DNA of 45,282 bases from positions 1 to 45,282 of the forward strand of contig JALQYQ010000046.1 of NCBI GenBank assembly GCA_023262855.1, in the 5' to 3' direction. Under the pieces are notes generated by a model. It worked only from the letters and a program-made list of their open reading frames with translations, made no database searches and was not told where the DNA came from. Position 1 is the first letter of the stretch; the number at the start of each line of letters is the position of its first letter. Shown here piece after piece: positions 18,298 to 28,687 of this stretch. Both the position numbers and the translations under genes were made by a program. This stretch comes from Crocinitomicaceae bacterium (GTDB taxonomy: Bacteria; Bacteroidota; Bacteroidia; Flavobacteriales_D; Crocinitomicaceae).

Positions 18298-21200
18298 ATG
18301 ATAGCAGGAATTTTAAAGAAATTATTTGGTGACAAATCAGCGAAAGACCGCAAAGAATACCAACCAATTATTGATAAAGCAAACGAATTTTTTAATTCAT
18401 TCAGAACAATATCAGACGACGAGTTACGCGCAAAGACTGCATCGTTTCAAGCCTTGGTTAAAACCACAACCCAACCTTTAGAGGATGAATTAGCTAGTTT
18501 AACAAAACTTGGTTCTGATGTATCGACGCCAATTCATGAAAAAGAAGCTATTTTCGAAAAAATCGATAAATTATCAAAAGCGATTGATGAGAAGATTGAA
18601 GAAGTGCTGAAAGATATTCTTCCTGAAGCATTTGCTGTTGTGAAAGAAACGGCACGTCGTTGGGCTGAAAATGGACAATTAACAGTTACTGCTCAGCAAT
18701 TCGACCGCGATTTAGCAGCGAAGAAAGACGGAATTACGATCGAAGGAGACAAAGCAATCTGGCACAACGCATGGACAGCTGCAGGAGCTGATGTAAAATG
18801 GAGCATGGTTCACTACGATGTTCAATTAATGGGAGGTGCTGTTCTTCACGGTGGAAACATCGCTGAGATGCAAACGGGAGAAGGTAAAACCTTGGTTGCG
18901 ACTCTTCCTGTATATTTAAATGCGCTTTCTGGAAAAGGTGTTCACGTTGTAACGGTGAATGATTACTTGGCAAAACGTGACTCTGAATGGATGGGACCTT
19001 TGTACCAATTCCATGGCCTAAAAGTAGATTGTATCGATAAACATCGTCCTAACTCTGAAGAAAGACGCCAAGCCTATTTAGCCGACATCACATTTGGAAC
19101 TAACAATGAATTTGGTTTCGATTATTTACGTGACAACATGGCAGGAGCAGTTGAGGAATTGGTGCAACAAAAACACCATTTTGCGATTGTCGATGAGGTC
19201 GATTCAGTTTTGATCGATGATGCGCGTACACCTTTGATTATTTCTGGTCCAACGCCACGTGGAGACGAACATGAATTCTACGAATTAAAACCACGAGTTG
19301 AACGCATTGTTTCAGCACAAAAAACATATGTAAATCAATGTTTAGCGGATGCAAAGCGCCTTTTAGTTGCAATCAATGGAACTGTTGACGCTGGTCAAGA
19401 TGCGAAGAAAATGATTGAAGAAGGTGGAATTGCCTTACTTCGCGCTCATCGTGGTTTACCAAAAAACAAAGAATTAATCAAGTATTTATCTGAACCAGGA
19501 ATTAAGGCTCATTTACAAAAAACAGAGAACTTCTATATGCAGGAACAAGGAAAGCATATGAAGAAAATCGATGTTGAGTTATTCTTTGTGATTGATGAAA
19601 AAAACAATACGATTGAATTAACGAGCAAGGGAATCGATTTAATCTCTGGAAATGAAGAACGCGATTTCTATGTAATGCCTGACATCGGAGCTGAAATTGC
19701 AAAATTGCAGAAAGAAGGTTTAGACAAAGAAACTTTCCTTGAGCGTAAAGATGAATTGGTCCGTGATTACAGTATTAAATCAGAGCGTATTCACTCGATT
19801 AACCAATTGTTAAAAGCATATACCCTTTTCGAAATTGAAAACGAGTATGTTATTTTAGATGGAAAAGTGAAAATCGTTGATGAGCAAACTGGACGTATCA
19901 TGGAAGGTCGTAGATACTCAGATGGTTTACACCAAGCGATTGAGGCGAAAGAAAATGTTCAAGTAGAAGCTGCAACGCAAACTTACGCAACAATTACACT
20001 ACAAAATTACTTTAGAATGTACCACAAGCTTTGTGGTATGACTGGTACGGCAGAAACAGAAGCAAAAGAATTCTGGGACATCTACAACTTAGAAGTAATT
20101 GTTGTTCCTACTAATAAACCTGCTGTTCGTATTGATCAAAATGATTTGGTATTTAAAACAGCACGTGAGAAATTCGATGCAGTTATCAATGAAACAGAAA
20201 AATTAGTTGCTGCTGGTCGACCTGTATTGGTTGGTACAACGACAGTTGAAATCTCTGAATATTTGAGTGCATTATTAACACGAAGAGGAATTAAGCATCA
20301 AGTATTGAATGCTAAACACCACCAACGTGAGGCGGAAATTGTTGCCGATGCCGGTAAAGCAGGAGCTGTAACAATTGCAACAAACATGGCTGGTCGTGGT
20401 ACCGATATTAAACTTGGAGAAGGTGTTAAAGAAGCTGGAGGTTTGGCAATTATTGGTACAGAACGACATGATTCTCGTCGTGTTGACCGTCAGTTGAGAG
20501 GTCGTTCTGGTCGTCAAGGAGATCCAGGTTCTTCTCAATTCTTCGTTTCGTTAGAAGATGACTTGATGCGTAAATTTGGTTCAGAGCGTATTGCCAAGCT
20601 AATGGACAGAATGGGCTTGAAAGAGGGAGAAGTCATTACACACAGTATGGTTTCTAAATCGATTGAGCGCGCTCAGAAAAAAGTAGAGGAAAATAACTTC
20701 GGTGTTCGTAAACGTTTGTTAGAATATGATGACGTTATGAATGCGCAACGTAAAGCAATCTACAAAAAACGTAGAAATGCACTTTATGGAGATCGTTTAG
20801 ACCTAGACATCGACAATATGTTCTACGACGTATGTGAAACAACTGTTTTCGCCCATACAAAAGATGATTTTGAAGCATTTGAATTGGATTTGATTCGTTT
20901 AATTGGAATTGAATCGCCAGTTTCTCAAGAAGAATACAAAACAATTGATCGTCAAGACTTGGTTGAACGAGTGTACAACTCTATGTTCGAACAATACATG
21001 CGTAAAAATGAGAAGATTGCACACAAAGCGTTCCCTCAAATTAAACATGTGTACGAAACAATGTCAGATCAGTATCAAAACATCGTATTCCCGTTAACGG
21101 ATGGACGTCGTGAAGTACGTATGGTTATCAACTTAAAAGATGCTTACGAATCTGAAGGTAAAGAAATCACGAAATCGTTCGAGAAAAACATCATTCTGGG

Positions 21201-21657
21201 AATGATTGATAATGAGTGGAAAGAACACCTTCGTGAAATGGATGATTTACGTTCAGCTGTAAACAACGCTCAATACGAACAAAAAGATCCATTATTGGTC
21301 TACAAGTTAGAATCATTCGAATTGTTCAAGGCAATGTTGTCTCGTTTGAATGGTGAAGCAATTGAATTGTTGATGAAATTAGATTTGCCATTGGTTCAAG
21401 AAGTTGAAAGTACAAACAAGGAGGTAACACATCAGCATAACTACGATAAAGCGCAAGTGAATCAAGGTGGTGGATCAACTACTTCTTCAACTTCTGCACC
21501 TCGTTTCTCTGGAAGTGATGGTTACCAACAAGCAATTCAAAACTCAATGCAACAACCTGAGAAAACTCAACCTGTTGTTGCTGACCCGAAAATTGGACGT
21601 AATGATCCTTGTCCTTGCGGAAGCGGCAAGAAATACAAACAATGTCACGGTAAATAA
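18298..21657 (+). CDS. secA: Protein translocase ATPase SecA
   Basis: 1119 residues, about 200 longer than Escherichia coli SecA, as usual in Bacteroidota. It drives preproteins through SecYEG, the first export step for the many signal-peptide proteins here. Visible motifs: Walker A MQTGEGKT (192-199), DEVD (299-302), [13 protein letters not shown], the arginine-finger region [18 protein letters not shown], and the C-terminal zinc-binding SEC-C motif with Cys1105, Cys1107, Cys1116 and His1117. The extra length includes a segment at about 330-430 that is typical of the phylum. A low-complexity linker ([11 protein letters not shown]) precedes the zinc tail. It is followed after 18 bp by the DUF2520 gene, with a terminator-like hairpin at the junction. 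Confidence 0.98.
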   Translation: MIAGILKKLFGDKSAKDRKEYQPIIDKANEFFNSFRTISDDELRAKTASFQALVKTTTQPLEDELASLTKLGSDVSTPIHEKEAIFEKIDKLSKAIDEKIEEVLKDILPEAFAVVKETARRWAENGQLTVTAQQFDRDLAAKKDGITIEGDKAIWHNAWTAAGADVKWSMVHYDVQLMGGAVLHGGNIAEMQTGEGKTLVATLPVYLNALSGKGVHVVTVNDYLAKRDSEWMGPLYQFHGLKVDCIDKHRPNSEERRQAYLADITFGTNNEFGFDYLRDNMAGAVEELVQQKHHFAIVDEVDSVLIDDARTPLIISGPTPRGDEHEFYELKPRVERIVSAQKTYVNQCLADAKRLLVAINGTVDAGQDAKKMIEEGGIALLRAHRGLPKNKELIKYLSEPGIKAHLQKTENFYMQEQGKHMKKIDVELFFVIDEKNNTIELTSKGIDLISGNEERDFYVMPDIGAEIAKLQKEGLDKETFLERKDELVRDYSIKSERIHSINQLLKAYTLFEIENEYVILDGKVKIVDEQTGRIMEGRRYSDGLHQAIEAKENVQVEAATQTYATITLQNYFRMYHKLCGMTGTAETEAKEFWDIYNLEVIVVPTNKPAVRIDQNDLVFKTAREKFDAVINETEKLVAAGRPVLVGTTTVEISEYLSALLTRRGIKHQVLNAKHHQREAEIVADAGKAGAVTIATNMAGRGTDIKLGEGVKEAGGLAIIGTERHDSRRVDRQLRGRSGRQGDPGSSQFFVSLEDDLMRKFGSERIAKLMDRMGLKEGEVITHSMVSKSIERAQKKVEENNFGVRKRLLEYDDVMNAQRKAIYKKRRNALYGDRLDLDIDNMFYDVCETTVFAHTKDDFEAFELDLIRLIGIESPVSQEEYKTIDRQDLVERVYNSMFEQYMRKNEKIAHKAFPQIKHVYETMSDQYQNIVFPLTDGRREVRMVINLKDAYESEGKEITKSFEKNIILGMIDNEWKEHLREMDDLRSAVNNAQYEQKDPLLVYKLESFELFKAMLSRLNGEAIELLMKLDLPLVQEVESTNKEVTHQHNYDKAQVNQGGGSTTSSTSAPRFSGSDGYQQAIQNSMQQPEKTQPVVADPKIGRNDPCPCGSGKKYKQCHGK

Positions 21658-21666
21658 TTAATAAAC

Positions 21667-21747
21667 ATTCCCGAGATGAAAGGCATACAATCGATTTCCA
21701 TAATTGGAACAGGTAACGTGGCTTTTCATCTCGGGAATTCTTTTTTT
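21667..21747 (+). terminator. Terminator-like hairpin spanning the start codon of the DUF2520 gene
   Basis: Arms 21667-21684 and 21721-21738 pair over 18 bp with one G-U wobble (core CCCGAGATGAAA with TTTCATCTCGGG), loop of 36 nt, followed by seven Ts at 21741-21747. It begins 9 bp after the secA stop. The ATG at 21676 lies in the left arm and the right arm encodes AFHLGN. Stem plus T-tract is what an intrinsic terminator looks like, but here it lies within coding sequence, suggesting attenuation or translational control. Function is inference. Confidence 0.5.
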
Positions 21748-22443
21748 GACCAAGGAATTCGAATCGCTTCTGTTTATGGTCGAAATAAAAATGAAGCAGA
21801 AGCTTTTGCCAATCGCTGGAAATCAAAATCGGTTGAACATATTTCTGATCTTGAAGCTGATTTAATACTAGTTTGCGTAAGTGACGACGCTATTTCATTG
21901 ATTTTCAAACAATTACCAACGACTCAAAAAATCGCTTACACTTCAGGTTCTATTGAACTATCCAATTTCAACGAACATGAAAACATCGGAGTTTTCTACC
22001 CGCTACAAACATTTTCCAAGAACAAAGAATTAAACTTAAACGAAGTACCTTTTTTGATTGAAGGAAAAACGCCAGAACTGTCGCAAGAGTTATTTGACTT
22101 AGCTTGGAGATTGAGCAGTAAAGTATCATTCGCCAATTCCTTAGACCGTAAGAAATATCATTTGGCTGCCGTTTGGGTGAATAATTTCACCAATCATTTA
22201 GCATTTCAGTCGAAAGCAATTATCGATAAAGAAGAATTGAATTGGGATTACTTATTACCACTGTTAAAGGAAACAACTACAAAATTGTTAGCTCTTGACC
22301 CTTATGACGCACAAACAGGTCCGGCTAGAAGAAATGATCAAACCGTCATTGAAGCTCATGCTGAAATGATGGAAGGAATCCAAAAGGAAATCTATCTTCT
22401 TCTTTCAAAAAGTATAAACGACACGTACAATAAACATGATTAG
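21676..22443 (+). CDS. Rossmann-fold/DUF2520 protein
   Basis: 255 residues. The N-terminal NAD(P)-binding fold begins at once with SISIIGTGNVAFHLG, which also fixes the start at 21676. The C-terminal half (about 130-250, with HLAAVWVNNFTNHL and GPARRNDQTVIEAH) matches the DUF2520 domain often described as F420-dependent-oxidoreductase-like or pyrroline-5-carboxylate-reductase-like. No substrate is established; a dehydrogenase or reductase is likely. It overlaps the following KdsC-like gene by 8 bp, an association common in Bacteroidota. Its start codon is inside the hairpin at 21667-21738. Confidence 0.88.
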   Translation: MKGIQSISIIGTGNVAFHLGNSFFDQGIRIASVYGRNKNEAEAFANRWKSKSVEHISDLEADLILVCVSDDAISLIFKQLPTTQKIAYTSGSIELSNFNEHENIGVFYPLQTFSKNKELNLNEVPFLIEGKTPELSQELFDLAWRLSSKVSFANSLDRKKYHLAAVWVNNFTNHLAFQSKAIIDKEELNWDYLLPLLKETTTKLLALDPYDAQTGPARRNDQTVIEAHAEMMEGIQKEIYLLLSKSINDTYNKHD

Positions 22444-22954
22444 TTACAAAGAACGCTTAAACCATATTACTACATTTCTATTTGATGTAGATGGAGTTTT
22501 AACCAATGGAGATGTTTTACTTTTTCAGAATGAAATTCTTCGCACTTTGAATTCGCGAGATGCATATGCGATTCAATACGCCATTAAAATGGGTTATAAA
22601 ATCATGATTGTGACTGGTGGAAATTCACAAGATGTCAAAGATCGTTTGCTTGGTTTAGGTGTTCAAGAAGTACATCTTTCTTCGTTCAATAAAATGAATG
22701 TGTACAATGATATCAAAGAGAAACACAATTTGACAGACACAGAAATTTTATACATGGGCGATGATATTCCTGACTACCAAGTCATGAAACATGCTGGAGT
22801 TGCTGCTTGTCCACAAGATGCCGCTGTCGAAATCAAGGCAATAAGTCACTATCAATCGCCGTTTAATGGCGGAAGACATTGTGTGCGCGATGTGATTGAG
22901 CAAACGCTGCGCGTACAGAAAAAATGGTTTACAGCGGAAGCTTTTGAATGGTAA
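22436..22954 (+). CDS. kdsC: KdsC-like HAD phosphatase (KDO 8-phosphate phosphatase)
   Basis: 172 residues, the length of the cap-less C0 HAD family. Nucleophile Asp17 and acid Asp19 are in FLFDVDGVLTNG; motif II is IVTGG; motif III/IV includes MGDDIPDYQVM. The tail NGGRHCVRDVIEQ resembles the KdsC C-terminal loop (GGHGAVRE). The family hydrolyses 3-deoxy-manno-octulosonate 8-phosphate for the lipopolysaccharide core. It overlaps the DUF2520 gene by 8 bp and the next gene starts 1 bp after its stop, so the three are probably translated from one transcript. Substrate specificity within the HAD family is inferred. Confidence 0.88.
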   Translation: MISYKERLNHITTFLFDVDGVLTNGDVLLFQNEILRTLNSRDAYAIQYAIKMGYKIMIVTGGNSQDVKDRLLGLGVQEVHLSSFNKMNVYNDIKEKHNLTDTEILYMGDDIPDYQVMKHAGVAACPQDAAVEIKAISHYQSPFNGGRHCVRDVIEQTLRVQKKWFTAEAFEW

Positions 22955-22955
22955 A

Positions 22956-24368
22956 ATGACAAATCAAGCGAGGTGGATTTTAGGAGTATTGGTGTTAATT
23001 AAACTTAGCATTGGTCTTCTATTTATTTCGCATCATTCCGTCGATTTAGACGAACCTTTTTCCATTTTTCATGCTCAAAACAACTTAGGTGATTTATTTG
23101 GGATTTTCAAAAACGAGAACAATCCTCCACTCCACTTTCTGTTGTTGCATTTCTGGGAACAAGCCTTTGGAATTTCACCATTCGCCGTGCGTTCGATTTC
23201 ATTAATATTTTCAATTTTAACGGTTGTTGTTATTTGGAAAATTGGAACAAAATTCTTTTCTCAACAGATTGCCCTATTCACCTGTTTGTTTTTTATTTTT
23301 TCAGATTTCCATCACTATTACGGACTTGAAGCACGCACTTATTCATTGCTTGTTTTTGAATATTCAATCGCCATTTATCTTCTGTTAAAACTCAATTTAA
23401 CATCAAATGAAAGCACTTGGAAAACCTTTTTAGCATTCGGAATTGTGAATGTTGCATTGTTTTACACACATTATATTTCACTCTTAATTTTCCTTTCTGA
23501 AGGATTCCTTCTATTGGCATTCTTACGTAATTTCAATTGGAAAAATTTACTGCTTACAATTGGGATTTCGCTCATTGGTGTTTTACCTTGGATCTCAACT
23601 TTCGTTGGACGTGCAAGCAATGTCACAAAAGCAGGAACGTGGCTCACACAAGCAACGTACACTGAATTGTATGGTTTTGTCAATAAATTCTTGAATAACA
23701 AATTTGTATTTGCTTTCGTTCTATTATTAGGCGTTCTCTATCTATTCTCCTATTTTACGCAATTAAAAAACAATCGAAAAGACTCAGGAAAAATCTATTT
23801 TACGCTAATCTCTTTATTCCTTCTTCCTTTTATAGCGGCATTTATGCTTTCTCGTTTGCAAATTGCAGAAGTTTATTATGACCGTTATTTGTTCTTTTTA
23901 ACCTTACCTCTGTTTTTCGGTTTAAGCTATTTTTTCCAATCGATTCAACGCTTTTCAATTTATCCTATATTGAGCATTTTAATAGCCTTTATTATTTGTT
24001 TCGATTACACTCCTGAAAACAATCGTGAAACTGATAAGCTCGTCGCTTATGTAAAGAATAACAAGGTCAATAACATTGTAATTTTCCCCAATTATTACGA
24101 CTTAAATTTCATGTATTATTTTGACCAACAAAAATTCAAAAATGTGCACTTCAGGGATAGAATTTCAACTTCTGGTATTTACCCGATGAATGTTGTTCAA
24201 GAATTAAAAGATTTACCATTAGAAGGAAAAATTGCTCTGGTCGATGCTGATTTTAAATTTTTACAACCCAATCAACATGTTCAAAAATGGTTTTTGGACA
24301 ATAATTATCGTCTTTTAGAGCAAAAGAACTTCAAAGGAAACTTCCAAGTTTCCATTTTCTCAAAATAG
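22956..24368 (+). CDS. GT39/ArnT-like integral membrane glycosyltransferase
   Basis: 470 residues from the ATG at 22956, one base after the kdsC stop; an earlier ATG at 22896 would lie inside kdsC and add a charged leader. The protein has roughly ten membrane segments. The first loop carries VDLDEPFSIFHAQN, equivalent to the Asp-Glu motif of PMT/ArnT-type (GT-C) enzymes, followed by NNPPLHFLLLHFW. The C-terminal 100 residues are soluble. Enzymes of this class move a sugar from a polyprenyl-phosphate donor to lipid or protein on the outer face of the inner membrane. Position after a KDO-pathway gene suggests envelope glycan work. Substrate unknown. It converges with the propeller gene, with one base between the stop codons. 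Confidence 0.85.
   Translation: MTNQARWILGVLVLIKLSIGLLFISHHSVDLDEPFSIFHAQNNLGDLFGIFKNENNPPLHFLLLHFWEQAFGISPFAVRSISLIFSILTVVVIWKIGTKFFSQQIALFTCLFFIFSDFHHYYGLEARTYSLLVFEYSIAIYLLLKLNLTSNESTWKTFLAFGIVNVALFYTHYISLLIFLSEGFLLLAFLRNFNWKNLLLTIGISLIGVLPWISTFVGRASNVTKAGTWLTQATYTELYGFVNKFLNNKFVFAFVLLLGVLYLFSYFTQLKNNRKDSGKIYFTLISLFLLPFIAAFMLSRLQIAEVYYDRYLFFLTLPLFFGLSYFFQSIQRFSIYPILSILIAFIICFDYTPENNRETDKLVAYVKNNKVNNIVIFPNYYDLNFMYYFDQQKFKNVHFRDRISTSGIYPMNVVQELKDLPLEGKIALVDADFKFLQPNQHVQKWFLDNNYRLLEQKNFKGNFQVSIFSK
24336..24359 (+). terminator. Possible intrinsic terminator inside the end of the GT39-like gene
   Basis: GGAAAC and GTTTCC flank a TTCCAA loop (extendable to eight pairs) and are followed by ATTTTCT, 15 bp before the stop codon. 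The T-run is short and the stem small, so this is tentative; no other terminator separates these convergent genes. Confidence 0.3.
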
Positions 24369-24369
24369 T

Positions 24370-25839
24370 TTATCTCACGATTAATTTGAACGCAGAGGAA
24401 TTGCCAATTTCATCGGAAACGTGCATAAAATAAATTCCTTTCTGCCAATCGCTTGTTTGAAGGCTTGAACCATTGTCAATTTTCACATCAATCGACTTTC
24501 TTCCTTGAACATCAAAAACACGTAAACTCAATTGTTCATTCGTACTAAAAAACACATCTCCAGAAGTTGGGTTTGGATACATTGAAAAACCTTTCACCTC
24601 CGACTCAACTTCATTAATTGCCACCAAACTATTGATGTCGTTCGAAGTTATATCGACTAAATTAATCACTGGGAAATCTGCATTTGGGCCTACTTTATAC
24701 ACATAAACACTGCTACCTCCCATTCCTTCGATGGTCATATATCCGACAACCACAACACTTTCATCATTGGTCAGTGCCACTTCCTCATTTTTATCATCTC
24801 CAGGAAAACCAACTGTCGTATAAGCCGCATCCCAAATCAGATTATCATAAAAACGAGTAATCGCGGCATCGTAACTTCCAGCAACAGAATATTGTGTATT
24901 GAAATGTGAAGACATAAATATTTTACCTCCTGTTCCATACGGCATCACGTGGTCATAAATTGATGAACCCTGCGAAATGTCGCTTGCTTCCCATTGTAAA
25001 CTACCCGCTAAAGAAACTTTAACACGGTACTCATCAATTTCATTCGTCACTGGTACAATGCGATTCCCCACTGCATGTATACTTCCTGCACGTATATAAA
25101 AATCGTTTAAATAATAATTTCCATTCGGACCAAATTCTTTGTCATATAAGATGTTTCCATCACCGTCAAATTTGATTACAGCACCTTTCGAAAAACTAGA
25201 ATCAGCATTAAACTGATTACCTACAGCATAAAAAGTATTGGCATCATATTGCTGAATCGATTGCAAGGCATCTTCACCTGAAGAACCAAAATTTCGAGTC
25301 CATAAAGTATCACCGTTGTGGTTCGTTTTTAGAATGTAAAAATTATGATCTCCATTGCTTGTTCCAGTTGTTTCACCAACCATGTAAATCATCGAATCCG
25401 ATGTAAACAATGCATCATTGATTTTATCCCATCCCTGATGATTATAGTGTTTTTGAAGTAATTCGTTTCCATCTTTGTCTGTTTTGACAAGGTAGGGATT
25501 GTAAGAACCGCTTCCCAAAGAATTTGAATAACCCACAACGTAAAATATACTATCATTCCAATTTAATACACGTCTTCCCCAATCGCTTTCGGTTCCTCCA
25601 TAATTTCTAGACCATAAGTAATCGCCATTTTGATCTAATTTTAACAAAAACGCTTGTGCTGGGGAATCACTAAAACTACTCGAACTTCCTGTAACTAGAT
25701 AAGTGCTATCACTCAGTTCTACAACGCCTTCTCCGTAGTCGTAACCATTATTTGTGTAGATTTTGAAAAACTTTATTTGACTGAATCCAACAAAAGCATT
25801 CAACACTAAAATACTTAGAACAATAACAAACTTTTTCAT
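24370..25839 (-). CDS. Secreted beta-propeller-like protein with T9SS type A tail
   Basis: 489 residues. Signal peptide MKKFVIVLSILVLNAFVGFSQ. About residues 20-380 hold repeats of the type STYLVTGSSSS, LLKLDQNGDYLWSRNYGG, YLVKTDKDGNELL, ILKTNHNGDTLWTRNFG, as in SBBP-type delta-60/beta-propeller repeats. The last 80 residues are a T9SS type A sorting domain (SMYPNPTSGDVFFS, LRVFDVQGR, WQKGIYFMHV, FKLIVR). Such proteins are exported by T9SS and usually anchored on the surface. Its ATG overlaps the stop of the upstream barrel gene (ATGA), so it is the third member of a coupled operon with a lipoprotein and a barrel. Ligand unknown. Confidence 0.92.
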   Translation of the reverse strand: MKKFVIVLSILVLNAFVGFSQIKFFKIYTNNGYDYGEGVVELSDSTYLVTGSSSSFSDSPAQAFLLKLDQNGDYLWSRNYGGTESDWGRRVLNWNDSIFYVVGYSNSLGSGSYNPYLVKTDKDGNELLQKHYNHQGWDKINDALFTSDSMIYMVGETTGTSNGDHNFYILKTNHNGDTLWTRNFGSSGEDALQSIQQYDANTFYAVGNQFNADSSFSKGAVIKFDGDGNILYDKEFGPNGNYYLNDFYIRAGSIHAVGNRIVPVTNEIDEYRVKVSLAGSLQWEASDISQGSSIYDHVMPYGTGGKIFMSSHFNTQYSVAGSYDAAITRFYDNLIWDAAYTTVGFPGDDKNEEVALTNDESVVVVGYMTIEGMGGSSVYVYKVGPNADFPVINLVDITSNDINSLVAINEVESEVKGFSMYPNPTSGDVFFSTNEQLSLRVFDVQGRKSIDVKIDNGSSLQTSDWQKGIYFMHVSDEIGNSSAFKLIVR

Positions 25840-27065
25840 ATTCTATATCTTAAACGAAGAATAACTGATTTTCCTTTTCCCTGCTGAGATACCAAGCCTA
25901 CAACATCTTCTGACGCCAACGCAATTGTCATATTTTTGAAAGTGCTTTGTGCATACAGTCCAGTTCTAAAGCGTGTAAATCCACCGTAACTTGCATTTAC
26001 ACCAATTGATAGCCAATCATTTGCTCTTAGATGAGCACCTCCAAACACCAAAGGTGCATACGTTGAAACAGTGTATAAACGAACCCCAAAAAATCCTTGC
26101 AGAAGTTGCTTGCTCATTTCATCTACTATTTTTCCGGCTTGAATGTAACCCGGTAGAAATCTAAATTTTGTAACTGACATAGAATCAATTCCAAGAGTAT
26201 CCAGAATGCTTGTTCCATTGTCCAAGACATTCGAATTTCCAATTAATTGGACAAAGGTAAATCCTTCAAATGTCAACAAGGTATCAATTTCATAACGTGT
26301 TATTTTTGAAGTCATTTGAGCAAATCCAATATTTTTTGCCTGCAATTGAATGAAAGCAACCTTTTCTGGATTAATCATCACCGCAAAACGATAATCTAGA
26401 TCAACACCTACTCCATATCCTTTCATAAATTTCGAAGATCCCGAATAGTCAAATTGACCACCTAAAGTCAAGCTTACAGAATCACCGCTTTCTGATTGAT
26501 ACAAATAACCATCTGTTAAATATCCTTCTGCGTAATTTGAAAAATTGTAATAATTCAATGAAATGGAACTCTTCGTTTTTTTATCAATCATTCCAAAACC
26601 TATTTTTTGAAAGGAAATAGCAGAGAATTTACTACCCGATAAATCTGCATCCGTTCCAAGATACCTTTCATTTCCAAAAAATGTCAATCCGAAAAGGTCT
26701 TTTGAATAAATAGTTGATGCGTAGTTGTAATAGCCACCTTTGATTACAAATCCTAAATTTTCCTTTTTGAACAGATTGGTTTGCATGTTTCGGTATTCAA
26801 CTTCAGTAGAAGCATCAACACCGAAACGATTGATTCCTTTATGTTGATCAAAAGAACTAGTCTTAATTTCATCTGTTATTGCTCCACCAAAAAGTAATTT
26901 CGAAGACATCGAATTGAAAATTGAACTCGCTGAATAATCGGCAATTCCAGTCACAATGAATTCTTGCTTATACTGCAAAGTGTCGTGTTGAATTGGTAAA
27001 ACAGTTTGGGAGTTCACCAAGAAATTTGCACAGATAAAGGCAACGATTAGAAAGTAATTTTTCAT
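25836..27065 (-). CDS. Outer-membrane beta-barrel protein (DUF5723-like)
   Basis: 409 residues with a signal peptide (MKNYFLIVAFICANFLVNSQ). The rest alternates short amphipathic strands and loops (GFVIKGGYYNYAST, SISLNYYNFSNYAEG, WLSIGVNASYGGFTRFRTGLYAQSTF) and ends in aromatic/charged KSVILRLRYRI, typical of outer-membrane barrels. The pattern resembles DUF5723 proteins of Bacteroidota, but I assign that family only tentatively. Starts by a one-base overlap (TGATG) with the upstream lipoprotein and overlaps the downstream T9SS cargo by 4 bp. Such tight coupling suggests the three products form one surface assembly. Confidence 0.82.
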   Translation of the reverse strand: MKNYFLIVAFICANFLVNSQTVLPIQHDTLQYKQEFIVTGIADYSASSIFNSMSSKLLFGGAITDEIKTSSFDQHKGINRFGVDASTEVEYRNMQTNLFKKENLGFVIKGGYYNYASTIYSKDLFGLTFFGNERYLGTDADLSGSKFSAISFQKIGFGMIDKKTKSSISLNYYNFSNYAEGYLTDGYLYQSESGDSVSLTLGGQFDYSGSSKFMKGYGVGVDLDYRFAVMINPEKVAFIQLQAKNIGFAQMTSKITRYEIDTLLTFEGFTFVQLIGNSNVLDNGTSILDTLGIDSMSVTKFRFLPGYIQAGKIVDEMSKQLLQGFFGVRLYTVSTYAPLVFGGAHLRANDWLSIGVNASYGGFTRFRTGLYAQSTFKNMTIALASEDVVGLVSQQGKGKSVILRLRYRI

Positions 27066-28651
27066 CAGATAATTGCTTTAAATACAAATTTCGTTTTCAA
27101 TTTCACTGCGATAAATGCACCAACAGGAATCGCTTGCTGTTCATTTAATGAAGTTGAGGGTGTTGGCGTATTAAATGTCGCTTCAACGGCGATGTTCTTC
27201 ACCAAAGCTAAATCTAAAAGCACATTTGCAGGTAATTCAAAAACAACCTCAGAATTTGATTTTAACATTCCATCTTTCGGATCCACGGAACCGTATAAAC
27301 TTGATTCAATGGGAGAACTTCCATTCACAATGTGCAAAGTTGTTCCATTTTCATCCAATAAATAAATTTTGACTGAACTATTCATTGGAAAGGCATTCGA
27401 TGCATTTAATACCAAGGAACCAGATTCGATGTGCGATTTTTCTAAATCTTGTGAAATGTCAATATCAAAGGTATCGCGCAATGTTAATCCATCTGCTCCA
27501 ATCGCCATTGGCATTTGCGCTTTCAATTTTACTTTAAGTCGACTTGTAGAATAAATTTCATTGTAACCACCTGAAGTATTTCCCCAAGGATTCAACTCAA
27601 CTTTGTAACCGACAGTGTGTTTATTTCCTAAATTTTCAATGTAGTTTTCTAAATTGCTATTCGTTCCATCCAAGGAAATTGTCTGTGTCGAAGGAACGTA
27701 AGACCAAGCACTTCCAGTGGCGGCATCCATGTAAATTGGATTTCCAATCAATGAACTTGATAAATTAACAGTTGAACCCAAAGTATTGGTATTCGACAAC
27801 TTTGTCAGCGTTGCCTTTCCTTCCACCTTCATTCCATTGGTAATTATTAATTGAATTGCACTTGAAGGGATATCAATAGAACCAGCAGTCAAACCATTCA
27901 ACAAATCAATAGTATAGGTTGTTGTATCCGTAAAAATCTTATGACCAAAATAGCCTTTTGCGTAATCAATCTTTACGTTTTTAAAATCTGCATCAACTCT
28001 GAAAACATGTTGATTCGTTACGGTGACATTTGAACCCAAAGGATCTGTATTAATGATTAATTTGGATTGAAGAACATTCACTTCTCCGCCTGAAATCCCC
28101 GTCAAATCAATGTCATAACCAGAAATGTTCAAATTTGCTTCTACTGTCCCTGGTGTTGAACCAACGGCCGCAGGTGCAAAATAATTTTGTTCGAATGTAA
28201 TTCCGTTTTGCGTAACTCCAGGCAATTGAACCGTGAAATAAACTTTCGATGCAACTGGATTGTAAATCTTCAATTTAATTGAACCTTGACTGATTCGAAT
28301 TTTCTTTAGTTCAATAGGCGCTAAATCAATCGTGTGTTCTTCTATTTGGTTCACAATACTTGTCCCTGGAGGAATTGATAAACTTGAAACTACAATTGAA
28401 TATGTTTGACTGATTGTTGTATCCGGAATGGCAATTAGATCTTCAATTCCAAAATCGGCAATTGTTCGGGTTAAATCCAAATTATAAACACCTCCATTTT
28501 CAACGATGGTAGAATCATTTACATAATCCTTCAATGAAAGTGTATCACTCACCAATGGAGCAACCCAATCAGAATTCCATGTAGCTTTTTCTTTTCTGCA
28601 CGAAAAAAATGCAAGCAATGGAAGTAAAAATAAGCCAGTTCTCAATTTCAC
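27065..28651 (-). CDS. Surface lipoprotein of unknown function
   Basis: 528 residues. The N-terminus MKLRTGLFLLPLLAFFSC is a lipoprotein signal with the lipid-acceptor Cys18, followed by RKEKATWNSDWVAPLV. The mature protein is rich in beta-strand-like Thr/Ser/Val segments and has no cysteines further on. No named domain recognised. The N-terminal style (DWVAPLVSDTLSL) is common to a class of Bacteroidota lipoproteins found beside outer-membrane barrels. First gene of the coupled trio with the barrel and the T9SS cargo; it starts 36 bp after the thiolase stop, so it may also be read through from that gene. Confidence 0.85.
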   Translation of the reverse strand: MKLRTGLFLLPLLAFFSCRKEKATWNSDWVAPLVSDTLSLKDYVNDSTIVENGGVYNLDLTRTIADFGIEDLIAIPDTTISQTYSIVVSSLSIPPGTSIVNQIEEHTIDLAPIELKKIRISQGSIKLKIYNPVASKVYFTVQLPGVTQNGITFEQNYFAPAAVGSTPGTVEANLNISGYDIDLTGISGGEVNVLQSKLIINTDPLGSNVTVTNQHVFRVDADFKNVKIDYAKGYFGHKIFTDTTTYTIDLLNGLTAGSIDIPSSAIQLIITNGMKVEGKATLTKLSNTNTLGSTVNLSSSLIGNPIYMDAATGSAWSYVPSTQTISLDGTNSNLENYIENLGNKHTVGYKVELNPWGNTSGGYNEIYSTSRLKVKLKAQMPMAIGADGLTLRDTFDIDISQDLEKSHIESGSLVLNASNAFPMNSSVKIYLLDENGTTLHIVNGSSPIESSLYGSVDPKDGMLKSNSEVVFELPANVLLDLALVKNIAVEATFNTPTPSTSLNEQQAIPVGAFIAVKLKTKFVFKAII

Positions 28652-28687
28652 AGTTCTAGGACGTTTTAATGGATTGAATGGTTGGGT

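Noticed and set aside
22896-22955. 20-residue extension of the GT39-like protein overlapping kdsC
   Set aside because: The ATG at 22956, one base after the kdsC stop, gives a normal membrane-protein N-terminus.
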